From positions 8,540,380 through 8,604,379 of the forward strand of contig CM039181.1 in assembly GCA_008360975.2 (NCBI GenBank): DNA of 64,000 nucleotides. The letters are read 5' to 3'. Each line of letters starts with the position of its first letter. Within the stretch, counting starts at the first letter, position 1. The stretch comes from Lichenostomus cassidix. Taxonomy: Eukaryota; Chordata; Aves; Passeriformes; Meliphagidae. A model generated the notes under the pieces. It saw only the letters and a list, made by a program, of their open reading frames with translations. It did not search any database and was not told the origin of the DNA. Below are positions 13,214-25,100 of this stretch, piece by piece. Position numbers and translations under genes: made by a program.

Positions 13214-15496
13214 CTGAGGTTTAGGTAAGGCCTTCCTGTCTCTGCTAGAGCAGAACACCAGCTCAGGAGACAATTGCTGCTCTCACCCCACACTAAGGCT
13301 GATAGGAAGTGTCAGAGTGTGGCTGTGGTTTCTGTAATAAAGATTTCTTTAATAAACAGCACTTCATGTATTTTTGCCCCCCAAGAGAACATGTGGTGTC
13401 TCCTGAGCTGGACACAGTCAGAGGCAGCAGTTCCACTGGGTTGCCCTGGATTCCCAGAGCTGTTGCACTGTCAGTGTCACCTGTGTCACCCCTGCTGGAG
13501 CAGTGGATCCTGGCAGCTGGGCCATGCTGGGGCACATCTGTAAGGGACAGCAACATCTGGCTGCCCCAGGGCTTTGGACAGACCTTTCAGACCCTGCATG
13601 TCACTCCAGCCATGAAGTGCCCATGTGGAAGGGAAGGTTCTCCTTGCCCTGAGGGAAGTTTTCATTGCCCCTCCTGGTCTTCTCTGCATTTCCTAACCTT
13701 GTGTAAATCTCCTACCTGTCACTTTGAGCTCAGGTTGCTCTATTTTAATTTTTGCCTGGCATTTCCAGTGCTTTTAGGGTTCTGGGAGAGGGCAGGCAGG
13801 ATATGATATTTATAACCAGAGTTTCTGCTTTACCTGCACATCTCAGAATGTTGTGTTCATTCCCAGGGTGGTGCAGCTTCCCTTGCTGAGCACGTGGAGC
13901 AGATTTTGCTGAGTTTTGGTGTTTTGGTGCTGTGATGTGAGGGATGGAAGCAGCAAAGTGGTGTGCAGCAGTCCTGGAGGTGTTGAGGTGTTGAGGGCTC
14001 TGCTGGCTGCACTCAGGACTCTGCCAGGGCAGGTTTGTTCACTAAAGCTGTGTTTTCTCCATGCTCAGAGTTAATCTGAGCAAAGCTCTGTGTCACAGGG
14101 AGTGAAAAGACAAGTCTCTATCTTTTTCTGCCTGACAGGAAAATGAAAGAATTTCCCCCACTTTTTCTGAACATGTTTTCTTCTTGTATTTTTATTATAG
14201 CTGGTCTAATTTATTCTTATTCTGAAAGACAGCCATGCATATTATTCCATTACCAATTAAATTTTATCTATTTTTCATTTCCTTTCACATTTTGCCTTAG
14301 CCAGTGTCAGGGTTAAATCACACTCAATTTGATTTTCCTGATTCATTCCTTCTGTTGCAAAGCTTCCAGGAATGTAGCTGGCAAACTCAATTGCTCAATT
14401 GACTGAACATTCTTGACACCTCTCAAAAGTTTAAATCTGATTTCTCTCAGTGAAGTTCTCCTTTGCCAGAATTAATAGGCTTCTATTCCTGGGAAGTGGA
14501 AGTCCTGGGCTTCAAGCCTGTAAATGGGGGCATTTTTTCCCTGTCAAAAAAAGCTGAAAGTAGAAAAGTCAGAGAGAATAATAATTCAAAAAAAGGTAAT
14601 TGAAAGGAGCCATGCCAGCTTCTATTTGAGTGTTGCTGTAGTGGAATATTTTATTCATTGTTGGTGGGGCTGAATGTTCTGCAGATGATGGCAAAGTGCA
14701 AGGCTGAGTGAATCACTTTTTAGGGCTGAGCAGGAGCAGCAGAGCTGCTTCACACCAACTCCTGGCTGCTGCTCTGGGCAGGTGAGACACACAGACTGCA
14801 GGAGGCCTGAAGTGAAAGCCTGTCAGGAACAGGCAGCAGAGGAACAGTGGCACTAAGAAAATTCCTAGTCCTGGGCAGAAGTAGATAAAAATGTAGTTCA
14901 AATACCCTTGGAAAAGGAGACATTTACCTTAATTTAGGAATGGCATTAGGTGAACACACCTTTCTTCATTCAAATAAAGTTTTTCTTATGATATCTTGTT
15001 CATGTATCCACATCCACCCAGCATACTCTTGGCTTGCTCAAGCCTTGTTTAGGAGGCAAATCTTCCCAAGCTGGGCAAAAATGCTTTCCTTTTTTTTCTC
15101 TGAAGAAGGCTTGAGAAAAGGGAAACCTTATAAAGCAGAGATGATCAGCATCAAGGTTTCTGAGATACCTGTGTATGTGGAATAAAAACCCCATCTATTG
15201 GATAGTGCATAATACAGAAACAAGACCTTTCTTCACCAAAAATGGTGGAGTTTTGAAACAAACACTTGCTAACAGAAAAGGAAAATCATTCCTGACCTCT
15301 GCACTGTGCATTGGGGTTTGGGTGTGAGTGATGCAGAGTGCTCTGTCCATCCTTACAGGAAGGGAAAGGCCACAATAACAGTTTCTTTGTTTCAAGTCAA
15401 ACCTCCCAAAATGAAGCTATTCAGAAGCTAATTAATAACAAACTAAAGCAAACATAGAGATATAGAAAGTTCTAGAAAATAACTGTGATGCTGAAT

Positions 15497-15548
15497 CATA
15501 GAATGCCATTGTCATAGAATGGATTGGGTTGGAAGAGACCTTAAGGAT
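15497..15548 (-). mobile_element. CR1 retrotransposon 3' tail (outer copy)
   Basis: Read on the minus strand, this ends with the CR1 3' signature: a CTCTTCCAACCCAATCCA-type motif followed by ATTCTATGA repeats. Only about 50 bases remain before a second CR1 3' end starts. It is likely the remnant of an older CR1 into which another copy inserted. Confidence 0.7.
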
Positions 15549-15975
15549 AACAGAATCACAGAAGAGTTTGGGTTGGAAGGAATCTTGAAGCCATGGGCAG
15601 GAACACCTTTCCAGGCTGCTCCAAGCCCTGTCCAGCCTGGCCTTGGAAACTGCCAGGGATCCAGGGGCAGCACAGCTTCTCTGGGCACCCTGTGCCAGGG
15701 CCTCAAACCCTCACAGGGAACAGTTCCTTCCCAATATCGAATCCAAATACATCCTCTTTTAGTTTAAAACCATTCCCCTTGTCCTATCACTGTTTACCCA
15801 TATAAAAAGTCCCTCCAGGGTATTTACAAGCTCCCCTTAGGTACTGGAAGGCTGAAATGAGATTTCCCCAGAGCCTTCTCCTCTCCAGCCTGAGCAAGCC
15901 CATCCCTCTCACCTGTCCCTGCAGCAGAGGTGGCTCCAGCCCTTGGAGCATCTTTGTGCCTCTCCAGTGCAGTTT
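15549..15975 (-). mobile_element. CR1 non-LTR retrotransposon fragment, 5'-truncated
   Basis: This is about 430 bases of CR1 3' region on the minus strand. Its 3' end lies at the left, where the + strand reads ACAGAATCACAGAAGAG followed by the typical GGGTTGGAAGG. The body contains the familiar CAGGCTGCTCCAAGCC and CTGTGCCAGGGCCTCA words. 5' truncation is normal for CR1. No reverse-transcriptase frame remains. Confidence 0.88.
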
Positions 15976-17473
15976 TTTCCATGGCTATTGCTTCAGCTAA
16001 GGAATTATTTCATCCCAGCATGTCTGACCTCATATTTCCATGGGGTGATTAAAATCCTCCATGATTCCATCCTCACCTGGGATTACATCCATAAATACTC
16101 TCTAGTCCTGAAATTAATCTTTACCTGCACTCTTGCCTCTCATTGCACCTGATCCCCTGCAGCAGGGTCTGTCATTAGGCTGACAAGACATGTGCAAGGC
16201 CTCTTTGATGGCATCTTTAGTGTTCTGTAAGGTTTAAAAAAGACACTCAAGTATCAAGATGGCACTGAGGAGAGCAAGAGGAGTGGCAGATCACAGAGAC
16301 TGATCCAGAAGGAAACAGCATTTTGGTGTAAATGGAATTTTCTACGTGCATTTTGAGTTTTCAGATATCCCCAATTCACTGCAATGCATCCTTCACAAAA
16401 TGAACCAAATAGCTGTTTCATAATGCTTTTTATTAGGGAGGGGAAAAAATTATAGACATTTGAAAGTTTTTAGCCCTTGAAGGTCATCCTCCTGGGACAG
16501 CTGCAGCAGATGGAATATATTATTCTCTGTCAGCTGTTGTAGGTTGTATACACAACTCATTATTGTTAGATTTGTCAAAGTCACAACACTCTCACAGTGA
16601 TAAATCTCTGCTGGGCTAAAAATAAAATTCCCTATTTATCACTGTGCTTTTTCTGTTTGCTTTTTGGAGTTTTTTCTATGCTGATCTATGTGAAGTTTAA
16701 AGCAAAACTGCACAAGAGTAACTTTTTATTAGGAGGGGGGAAAAAATGCAGTTTTCTCTGACCCCCTTACCTTTGTCAGCCCTCTCATCTAAAATATGCA
16801 GTGGTGTTGATGGTGATTTATTCTGGCTGTAAAGCCAGGGTGAATCCAGCACCAAATTCCAGCAATTCCAGCATTCACCTCAAGCCTGGCAGTTCCCAGA
16901 GGCTGCTGGCATTTCCCACTGGGAAAAGGAGCTGCTTTCCCTTCGTGGTGCAGAGGGATTACAGTCTGCAGCACAGAAAAAGAAGCAAACATTTCAAATG
17001 CAGTGGATTCAGGGATTCCAGCACTGACAAGCTGGGAGAAAGGTGAGAAAGAGCACGTGGCCAAAATTAACAGAATAAAGCAAACAGCAAGGCTTTTGAG
17101 GGTCTGCATAGCTGTCAGTTGGTCTGAAAATCATAAATATGAAGCTATGCACCAAATTAGCATGAGAAAGCATCCAGATACCACAGTCCTGACAAATGTC
17201 ATGCTCTTTAGAAGGTGAGCTCAGCAGATAGTGGTGGCTTTGCAGTGAGAATTTGTGGTCAGTGTAGAGCAGTTTCACTTCCCCATTTGTCTGTCAGTTC
17301 AGAAATTCTATTAATGGTATCTGCCTATGTGTAAGAATTGTGGAAACACAATTTTTAAATTTTTTTTTAAATCTTTACCAGCAAGCTTTCAGTCTTTACT
17401 GGTTCAGCCCTGGGTGAAAACCTCCAGTGAATTCTGTGGTTTATCCTTCATGGCCAAAGTGGCTGACAGGACT

Positions 17474-17496
17474 GGGGGTGGGGATGGGGCAAGGGG
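17474..17496 (+). other. G-quadruplex-forming motif
   Basis: Four G-runs of at least four bases (5, 4, 4 and 4) are separated by loops of 1, 2 and 3 bases on the transcribed-sense strand. This meets the standard quadruplex pattern with margin, and it would be present in the nascent KCNQ1 RNA as well as the DNA. It lies in intron 10, far from any exon. Confidence 0.8.
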
Positions 17497-20400
17497 AGGT
17501 GCAGGAAGAGAACAGCTAACTCTGCCAAACCCACTCTTACTTCTGATTAAATCTGGCAGCTTTTGAGCTTTAAAAATTTATTTTTGTTCTGCATTTATTC
17601 CACTCCCTGTTGTGCCTGATTTAAGAGCAGGGTTTGGATCACTGGTCACACCAGACTCGAGCAGGGCCTCTGTGCCAGATGTTCCAGAGAGCACAGGAAG
17701 GTGTTTGCAGCTCCCTCACACTTTTTCTAGGCATTATCAGCACAGCAGTGGGGGAAAATACAATAATTATGAGTTGAAAAGGAGGGACACTGCAGGGTAG
17801 ATGTTTTGTTGCCAAAAGGAATATTTGAGGTAACTGTTAAAATATCAAAATTGTAGAAAATTAGAGAAGCAAATAAATTGTATTCAAGTCAACATATTGG
17901 CTAATAACAAAACAGAGGCTGCTTTTTAAAGTGAGATTATAGATTGACCTGATGAATTGTCAAGTTTTTGGTAAGCTGTTTCACAGTACTGATGCAGCCC
18001 TGCTAACTTTTACTCTGGGATCCAGAATATTCATTTTCTTGCTGTGTGAGGCTGTGGGCAAGAGAAGGAAGGAAGAAAATCCAAGACCTGTCAGTGAAGT
18101 CAGGAATTTGGTCTCTCTTTTGTTATGTTTGAGGAATCAGCAGAACCTTCTCACTAACTACAGACCCTTGTGGGGTTTTCCTGACTTCTGTGTTGGAAGA
18201 ATCTCTTACTCAGAGAGGTCTTCTGCAGCCTTGGTGCAGGAGGTTGGATAATACCATGGAAGCATTGACTTAGCCAGCCTTGGGGAAAAGAGGGGAATGA
18301 AAGAAGGATTTTTATGACTGGAAAGTCAATTAATAGATCAGGTGTGGTAGAAAGCAAGGTTAACTATTGTACTCAGTGTTCTTTGTAAGAAAGGGTAAAC
18401 ACACATTATAAAAGTAGAATTTAGTGCTAGAATAACTGAAATCTTGACCTAATCAGTCCAGATTGAATTGTTACAAAAAAGCATCAAATCCAATTTTTGT
18501 AATGTAGTAATTAAAAAGCTGCAACTATAGTAAAAATTCAATTAAAATTGTAAAAACTACTTCTAAAATTCTGCCTGGTTTTATTGGTATTTTTGCTTCT
18601 CCAGTTCCTGAGGTATAAATTGCTGCAGGAGGAAGAGGGGAAGAACACAATGAGCTGTTGACATCTCATGTCCTTAGCAGGGAGGAATATGATGTTTGTG
18701 GTGACAGTTTCTCCTTTCTCTGCTGGGATCCACTTGGGGTCACTGACAAATGTCTCCCAACACCCTTTTTCCTATTTCCTCATGGCAGCTCCAGGCTTTA
18801 TCTGAATTTACCAAATTATGTTCCCCTTTATGTGTGTGAAAAAGCATTTTTTTTGTTCTCTGTTACCCTTACAGCCAGTTTTGTGCTGCTTCAGGACTGC
18901 TTTTGGTTTTAACTGACCATTAGTGAATTGTTTATAGTTTATAGCTGTGGAGTCTCCAGTGCCAAGCCTGTGCCACATCTCTTATCTCTTGTTCTCATCC
19001 TGTGTTTCCACTTCTCAGGGTCTCTCATATTCTGCCCAGCCTGTATTCCTGTAAACTCTGTCATTATTTGGTTGTAAATATCCCATCCTGCTAAAATAAC
19101 TGCTGCAGATAGGCATGGTTGTGCAAGACAGAGATAAAGAGGAGTAAAACAAGATCCAAACACCTGCTCAGGGAGGGGAATTGCTGTCCCAGCTCAGCCA
19201 GGGCAGGGCAGGGAAGGTTTGCAAGAGCAGCAGAGAAACTTCATCCCCACTGCAAATTTAATAGCAGTGCTAATCCAGCCCAGGAGAACTTGGGAGACAC
19301 AGGAGCTGCTTAGGGAATTCACATGGATATCCCAGGCTACAGCTTTTCCAAAACTTAGGGAAGGCAAGAATGATCTGGGTAGATTGTGAGCTTTTCCTCA
19401 ACAACCTGAACTTGAGAGGAAAATCTTGCAGGATAAAAGTTTGGCTGAATGACCAACCATAAAGTGTAAACACAGTAATGGTGTCAGGAAACTGTGAATT
19501 GTTTTTTCCTGTCCCCTGAAAATTAACACTGAATTTGCTAAAGTTGACACTACAAACTGTGTCATTTGCTATTACTTGGCTAATGATTCAGTGAGGAGCA
19601 AATGCAGTAAGGACAGAAGAGAAAGGACTGGAAAAGATGCACAAGGCAGGTTGGTTTTAGTTCTCTGGGTTTGCAAAGCAAACAGCTGAGGAGTCAGGGA
19701 GTGACCAGAAGGAACCTGAGAGCCACTGAAAGGACAGCCAGGAGGCTGCTGAGGTGCAGGAGGATGGTTTAAAATACAAAATTTCGGTCCAGCTAGACCA
19801 TCTACATTTGCTTGACATTGCAGGGTAAAAGCAGATGATATAGGGAATCTCAAGAGGTTATATATAAATGTATATAGATACCTAAATCTAAACAGGCTGC
19901 TGTGTAATTAGATGGAAGTGTAAATACTTAACTCTAAACAGATATCTGGTCTGAATCGATTTTCTGTGCCATAAGTGTTAATGTATAATCTAAACAGAAG
20001 TGTAAGCTGACACAGCTCAATAGATACATAAGGGGAAACACAGAAGTGTAAATTGAGATAAGGCTGAGTAGATGAGATGTAGTTGTAAATTCATGGATAT
20101 GTAAATGGGTGTCTAAATAAATTAAAGAGAAAATAAATCTGAGTGAAAATAGGTGAGACACATGAAATATAGCTATTTCCCTGTTTGGAAATGTAAATGT
20201 CTCTGCTAGATGAAGTGTTAAAAAGAAAGAAAAGGCTGTTTTTAGGAAGGATCACCCTTGAAATCTCTTTTTTGTGCCTCTCCCCTTTACCCAGGTGCAG
20301 GGCTGGTGCTCTGGGCAGAGGAAGGAGGATGTATGAGGAGCTTCAAGGGTGATGCTTTTAATTAATATGAATGTGTAAAGCATAAGTAAAGTGGGATATA

Positions 20401-22128
20401 AGCACTAAAGGTACTTGGGACAAGGAGAGGTACAATCTTCCTGTCAGGAGCAGTCAGGAGGTGTTTTCAGGTTTGGATGTGGATTTCAACAGTGGGTCCT
20501 GAGAGAGGATAACAGTTCCTTCCCTTGTGAAGGAAAGCACTGAGTCCCTGTCCATCAACAGCTTTCTCTCCCATCACCTGCTGTGTGAGAGCAATCCCTG
20601 GATATATTCCATTTTGGAATTTGGCTCCAAGGGAGGGAGGAATTGAAGAGGAAAAAAAAAACCAACCCACAAAAAACCCACCCCCAATCAAACCAGGCAG
20701 TAGGAAGGAAATAGATAACAGGGAACATGAATTAGTCATGAGCAATCATGTCAGATGAAGTAGGTTTTGTTTTTTCTCTGATGTGGCAAATGTGCATTTT
20801 AAAGAGGAGATAAGCAGAAGATGATTTTAATACTGATTTTAGTCACCCTTTCCTGTATCATCTGTGTCTGTGCAGAAACACACAGCCTGGATTACAGCCT
20901 AGAAATCTGCTTTAGGCTGCTGTACAGTGGATGAAAACTTGCTGGAATATGATACTTCACAAAATATTTACCAGAGGTTCACTGCTGAAATGACAAATCT
21001 GTTTAGAGAGGTTTCTGCCTCAAATAAACTCCTCAGTGGTCCAGGCCATGGGTTAGAGTGAATTTTGTTCAATATGCACTTGGTAGTGACCTAGAAGTGG
21101 CTGAGAGCACTTGGGAAGGCAGCCTGGGAGCCTGGAAAGTCAAATTACTTTAATATTAAAATATTAAAAATTGTCCTGCAGCTTGTGCAGCAGGGAGTGG
21201 GGAGCTGATATATCAATTAAGGTTGTCTGGGTAAGCAGACTTTTTTCAAAGTCTGTGAAATGTGCTCTTAAAAGCACAGGTGAGGTTGTGCTACCCAGTT
21301 TGGATTTTTCTTACTGTGGTACTGAAGAATTCCATCTTTTTGCTAAGTTTCAGGGAGGTAGGAACAGCCTCACTGCAGTGTGAATGCAGAACACTGTGGT
21401 CTAAGGTGCCAAAAATCAAACTTTAAACAGCAGGAATTTAATTTCAACCTGCAAGGCACACATCCATGCAGTGCAGGGGATGAGAAAAGGGGACAGGAGA
21501 GGGGGAATCTCAAGAGGCATTGAGCCCAGCAGTGACACCCATACAAATGTGCTGCTGGGCACTGTCAGGTTGTCCATTGCACTTCCCTGGGGGCTGCAAG
21601 TGAAGGCATTTTTGAGCCAACATGGGAATTTTTTACTGAAGTGAGGAGCAGGGAATTATAAATGGGAATAAGGACAACTTTTTGCATTTCTTTCTCTTTG
21701 TGTGTGTGTCTGCTGGCTTTGTAAAAAAGCCCAGAACTGTCAGCTTTTGCCTCCAACCCTTTTCCCCAGAAGCAATGGGTTAAAGTGAGGATGTGGGGCA
21801 GTGACAGAGCTCTCCAGCATGTCATGGGCTCTGCTGGAATCCTCGTGCTGGTGCTCAGTTTGGATGCTCAGAGCTCATCCTGTGCTGGGGAGGGAGAGCT
21901 GAGTGACTCAGAATTCCTGGATTCTGTTCCTAATTCCCAGGGGGACCTCAGGCAGACAATTCCCTCTCTGTGCTTTGGTTGCATCATCTGCTGCACCAAT
22001 AGAAATCTCATCTCTGCCCCAGAGATACTGAGAGTGCTGATTGTTTCTGCAGTGGTTTTGGGCTGACCCAGCATTGCAGAGGTGGAAATGCAATTAGTCA
22101 GTGCAGGATTAAACCTGAGTCTGCACAG

Positions 22129-22151
22129 TTGTTTATGCTGAGCATAAACAA
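22129..22151. other. Perfect 23-bp palindrome with forkhead-like half-sites
   Basis: An 11-base arm, TTGTTTATGCT, is followed by one base and its exact reverse complement. Each arm carries TGTTTAT, which resembles a forkhead-factor site. A regulatory role is only a possibility; the symmetry itself is certain. Confidence 0.75.
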
Positions 22152-25100
22152 GGAGGGGTGGTGATCAGGAATGGTGGCTTTTGCAAGAAAAGCTGATTGT
22201 TGCTTTTGCACCAGGAAATGTAGTGAATGCTCTGTGGGGAAAAGATGATGTGATTTAATCTAGAGTGTAAAGTTGCTTTTTAGCCACAAAAATTTGTTTC
22301 TTTCTGATGGAAATGACAAAACATTATTGTGGGAGATCAGGGCATCATGTCTAAAAAATTATGACCTTTTAAACTGGTTTTACTTAGATGGTGGAGTAGG
22401 AAATACATTTTTACTACTCCTTAAAATATACTTTTCATCTGAGTGAATGAATGTCTTGAAAAGCATGTATTTTGCTTATTTATGTTGTATGTCAGCTGGG
22501 AATGCTGAAAATATCCCATATTTAGAAGCAAAACAACCACTGCTTCTCTGGGAGTGCTGTGTCCATATACACTGCCTATTAGTTAAAAAATAAAGAAGAC
22601 AAGACAAAAAGTAAAGTGTTCCCTTTATTTTGGTGTTGCTCCCTGTTGAAGTAGCCAGGTGTAACTCAGAAACAATTTACTTTGCATGATGTGTCTCTTT
22701 GCAGTCACAGACAATGCTTGGGAAATAAGTTTGATATATTTGCATGCATGCTGTCCTTTCCAGATTTTCCCAACCACCATGGGAATATTTGGAAAGAACT
22801 TGGAAGTTCTGTGCTTTGGAAATACTTCCTTGCCCCACTCAGAATAAATGCTGGGATGGAAAATCTGACCTGTCAGTCTGCTCAAGGATAAACACACACC
22901 AAATGTCTTTATTTCAGTTCAATCCTATCAGGTGTGGAAAACCCTCTGAATGGCTGAGGATAAATAGGAGACAAGCCTAAGACCTAAAACTTTGTTTCAA
23001 CCTTTACATATGGTAAAAATTGTTTCTGCCCTGTTTGAAATGAGGTGTTGGGTCATAAAGGTGATGCCAGGCTTGCACTGATCTGGTTTAGTGACACTTT
23101 AATATTTCTTTTGTTTTACTTTGACTTCAGTGGACAGCAGTATATACAGTGAGTGGTTTAGGGTTTTCATTATTGGGGGATTTCAAAAGAATATTTGTTT
23201 GGGTTTTTTTTTTTTGGTTTTGAGCTTCTTCCTCTTAATTTTTATCTGCATAAAGCCTGACAGACTGGAGGTGAAAATAATTAATTGCTGTGGAGGATGT
23301 CCACAGCCTCTGTTAATATGAAAACCCAGGAAAAAAAGGTGCTGCATGCAGTGTCTGCCAGTTAGAGCCAGTCAGAACTCGAAGGGGATTTTTCATGACG
23401 ATGGCAAAAAAGAAAAGCAGCTGCTTGTCATTTGCTTAACCTTGCTTGGGCTGAATTTAATCAGTGCAAAACATCTGGAACTGATTCCCCTTCAATTTTG
23501 GAGTGTCCAGTAATCTGCTGTGTCCACACAACTGGTGCACCTTTAGCACTGGAACACTTGGCTAAATCATGTTTTGCAATTTTGTTATCTTTTGGGAAGA
23601 AAAGAGGAAACAGCAGTAATTGCCTAATGAGCAAATATTTGCAGTGCTCTGCACAGGTTGCATCGTTGGTTGAGTTTGTGCAGCTGGTGAACTAAATGTA
23701 TTGATCAGAGTGAATCCATTTCCAAGTAAGACTGTTTATTTGTATTGATTCAAATTGGGCCAAATTCTGAGCTGTTCAGCACTGCTTGACTGCAGCTGAT
23801 GAAGCAATTTGACCTTGTTAGTTCTGTGAGAGAATGCAATGTTGAATTATGAGTAAATGTTGAGGTTGTAAAAAGCTTCTGCTGATTACCCTGGAGTGCT
23901 TTTTCTTAAAGGCTTAGTCTTTCCTGCAGAATTAGTGTGTTGGACTTTTATAAATAGCTATTGATACCTGCTTTGGGCTGACCTTTCTGTTAAATAAAAC
24001 TCAAGTCTGACTTGGATAGTAATACTTGATAAAATGGAAACCATTGATAAAAAGCCACTCAGAATGGGATATATGGAAAAATAACAGGTATTTAAGCTAT
24101 TTTTTGTGTAGACAATGCATTCCTTCTTAACAAGGGAAGTTGGCAAAACTCAAATATAATTTTATTTATTTTTTTCTATATAAATCCTGTTCACTTGCAG
24201 GAGAGCATTTATATTTTTAATAGAACCACTTTGGAAACCATGAGTGGAAAAAGCTCTTTATTCTTAGTGTTCTACTCTGGAGAATTTTGCAGTGAATACC
24301 CCAGGTGACCTGGCCATAATTTCTATGGGAATTTCTCTGGGGTGAGGCCTGTAGAGATGGGGGAGGTTGATGAATTACTGGGATATTTCTTCCTCTCTCT
24401 TTGCCCCCTTTAGGGAGTTCTGCTTTCCCTTCCATGCTCGTGTGGGTAAAAGTCCTTTATGGCACCTTCTCTTTTGTATTATGGAAAAATACAGGTGAGA
24501 TTTGTTCTACCCAACACAACAGAAGAGTATCCAGTTTGGGCATACAGAGCAATGCTGATGGCTTTTAAAACAGTGTATTATTTTAATATTTTTGTCTTAA
24601 GCATCTGTAGTAGTGATAATCCACCATCAGGGAGAAAAAAAAACCTCCTGGGTTTCTTGTCTTTTGTTCCTGCTGTGGTCTGACCTGGACTTAATGTCCC
24701 CTGTAAAAGGAGAAATTTTTTTCCCCTTTGGGTAAGGTGAATTACGAGGAGAGCATCTGTACTACAATCCTGATAATAATTCTAGAATTCTGGCTTGCAC
24801 CCAGCCTGCTCCTGGATCTGCTCTGACCCTTTGGGTCTGGTTGTGTTCCTTCAACTCCTACATTCTGCTGATTTCTCAGAACTTGAGTCCAGTCATTAAA
24901 AACCCAGCAGCCCTTAAGCAGCACAATGCCAGTATTTGTTGCTGGTGGTTTTTCCCACTGTTTGCTCTGGGGTGAATCAGCCATGGCATGATGACATCCA
25001 TAATATCTATTCTATCCAATATCCAGAGCTGGTTGTGCTAACCCAACTGAGATCCTTTCAGGGCAGCTTGACCTGGATCTGTCCTAGATGAGTTTGTGCT

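Noticed and set aside
12700..13273. Two long minus-strand frames with an 8-residue repeat
   Set aside because: They are produced by the 24-bp minisatellite, which keeps every frame open; no promoter or non-repetitive domain accompanies them.
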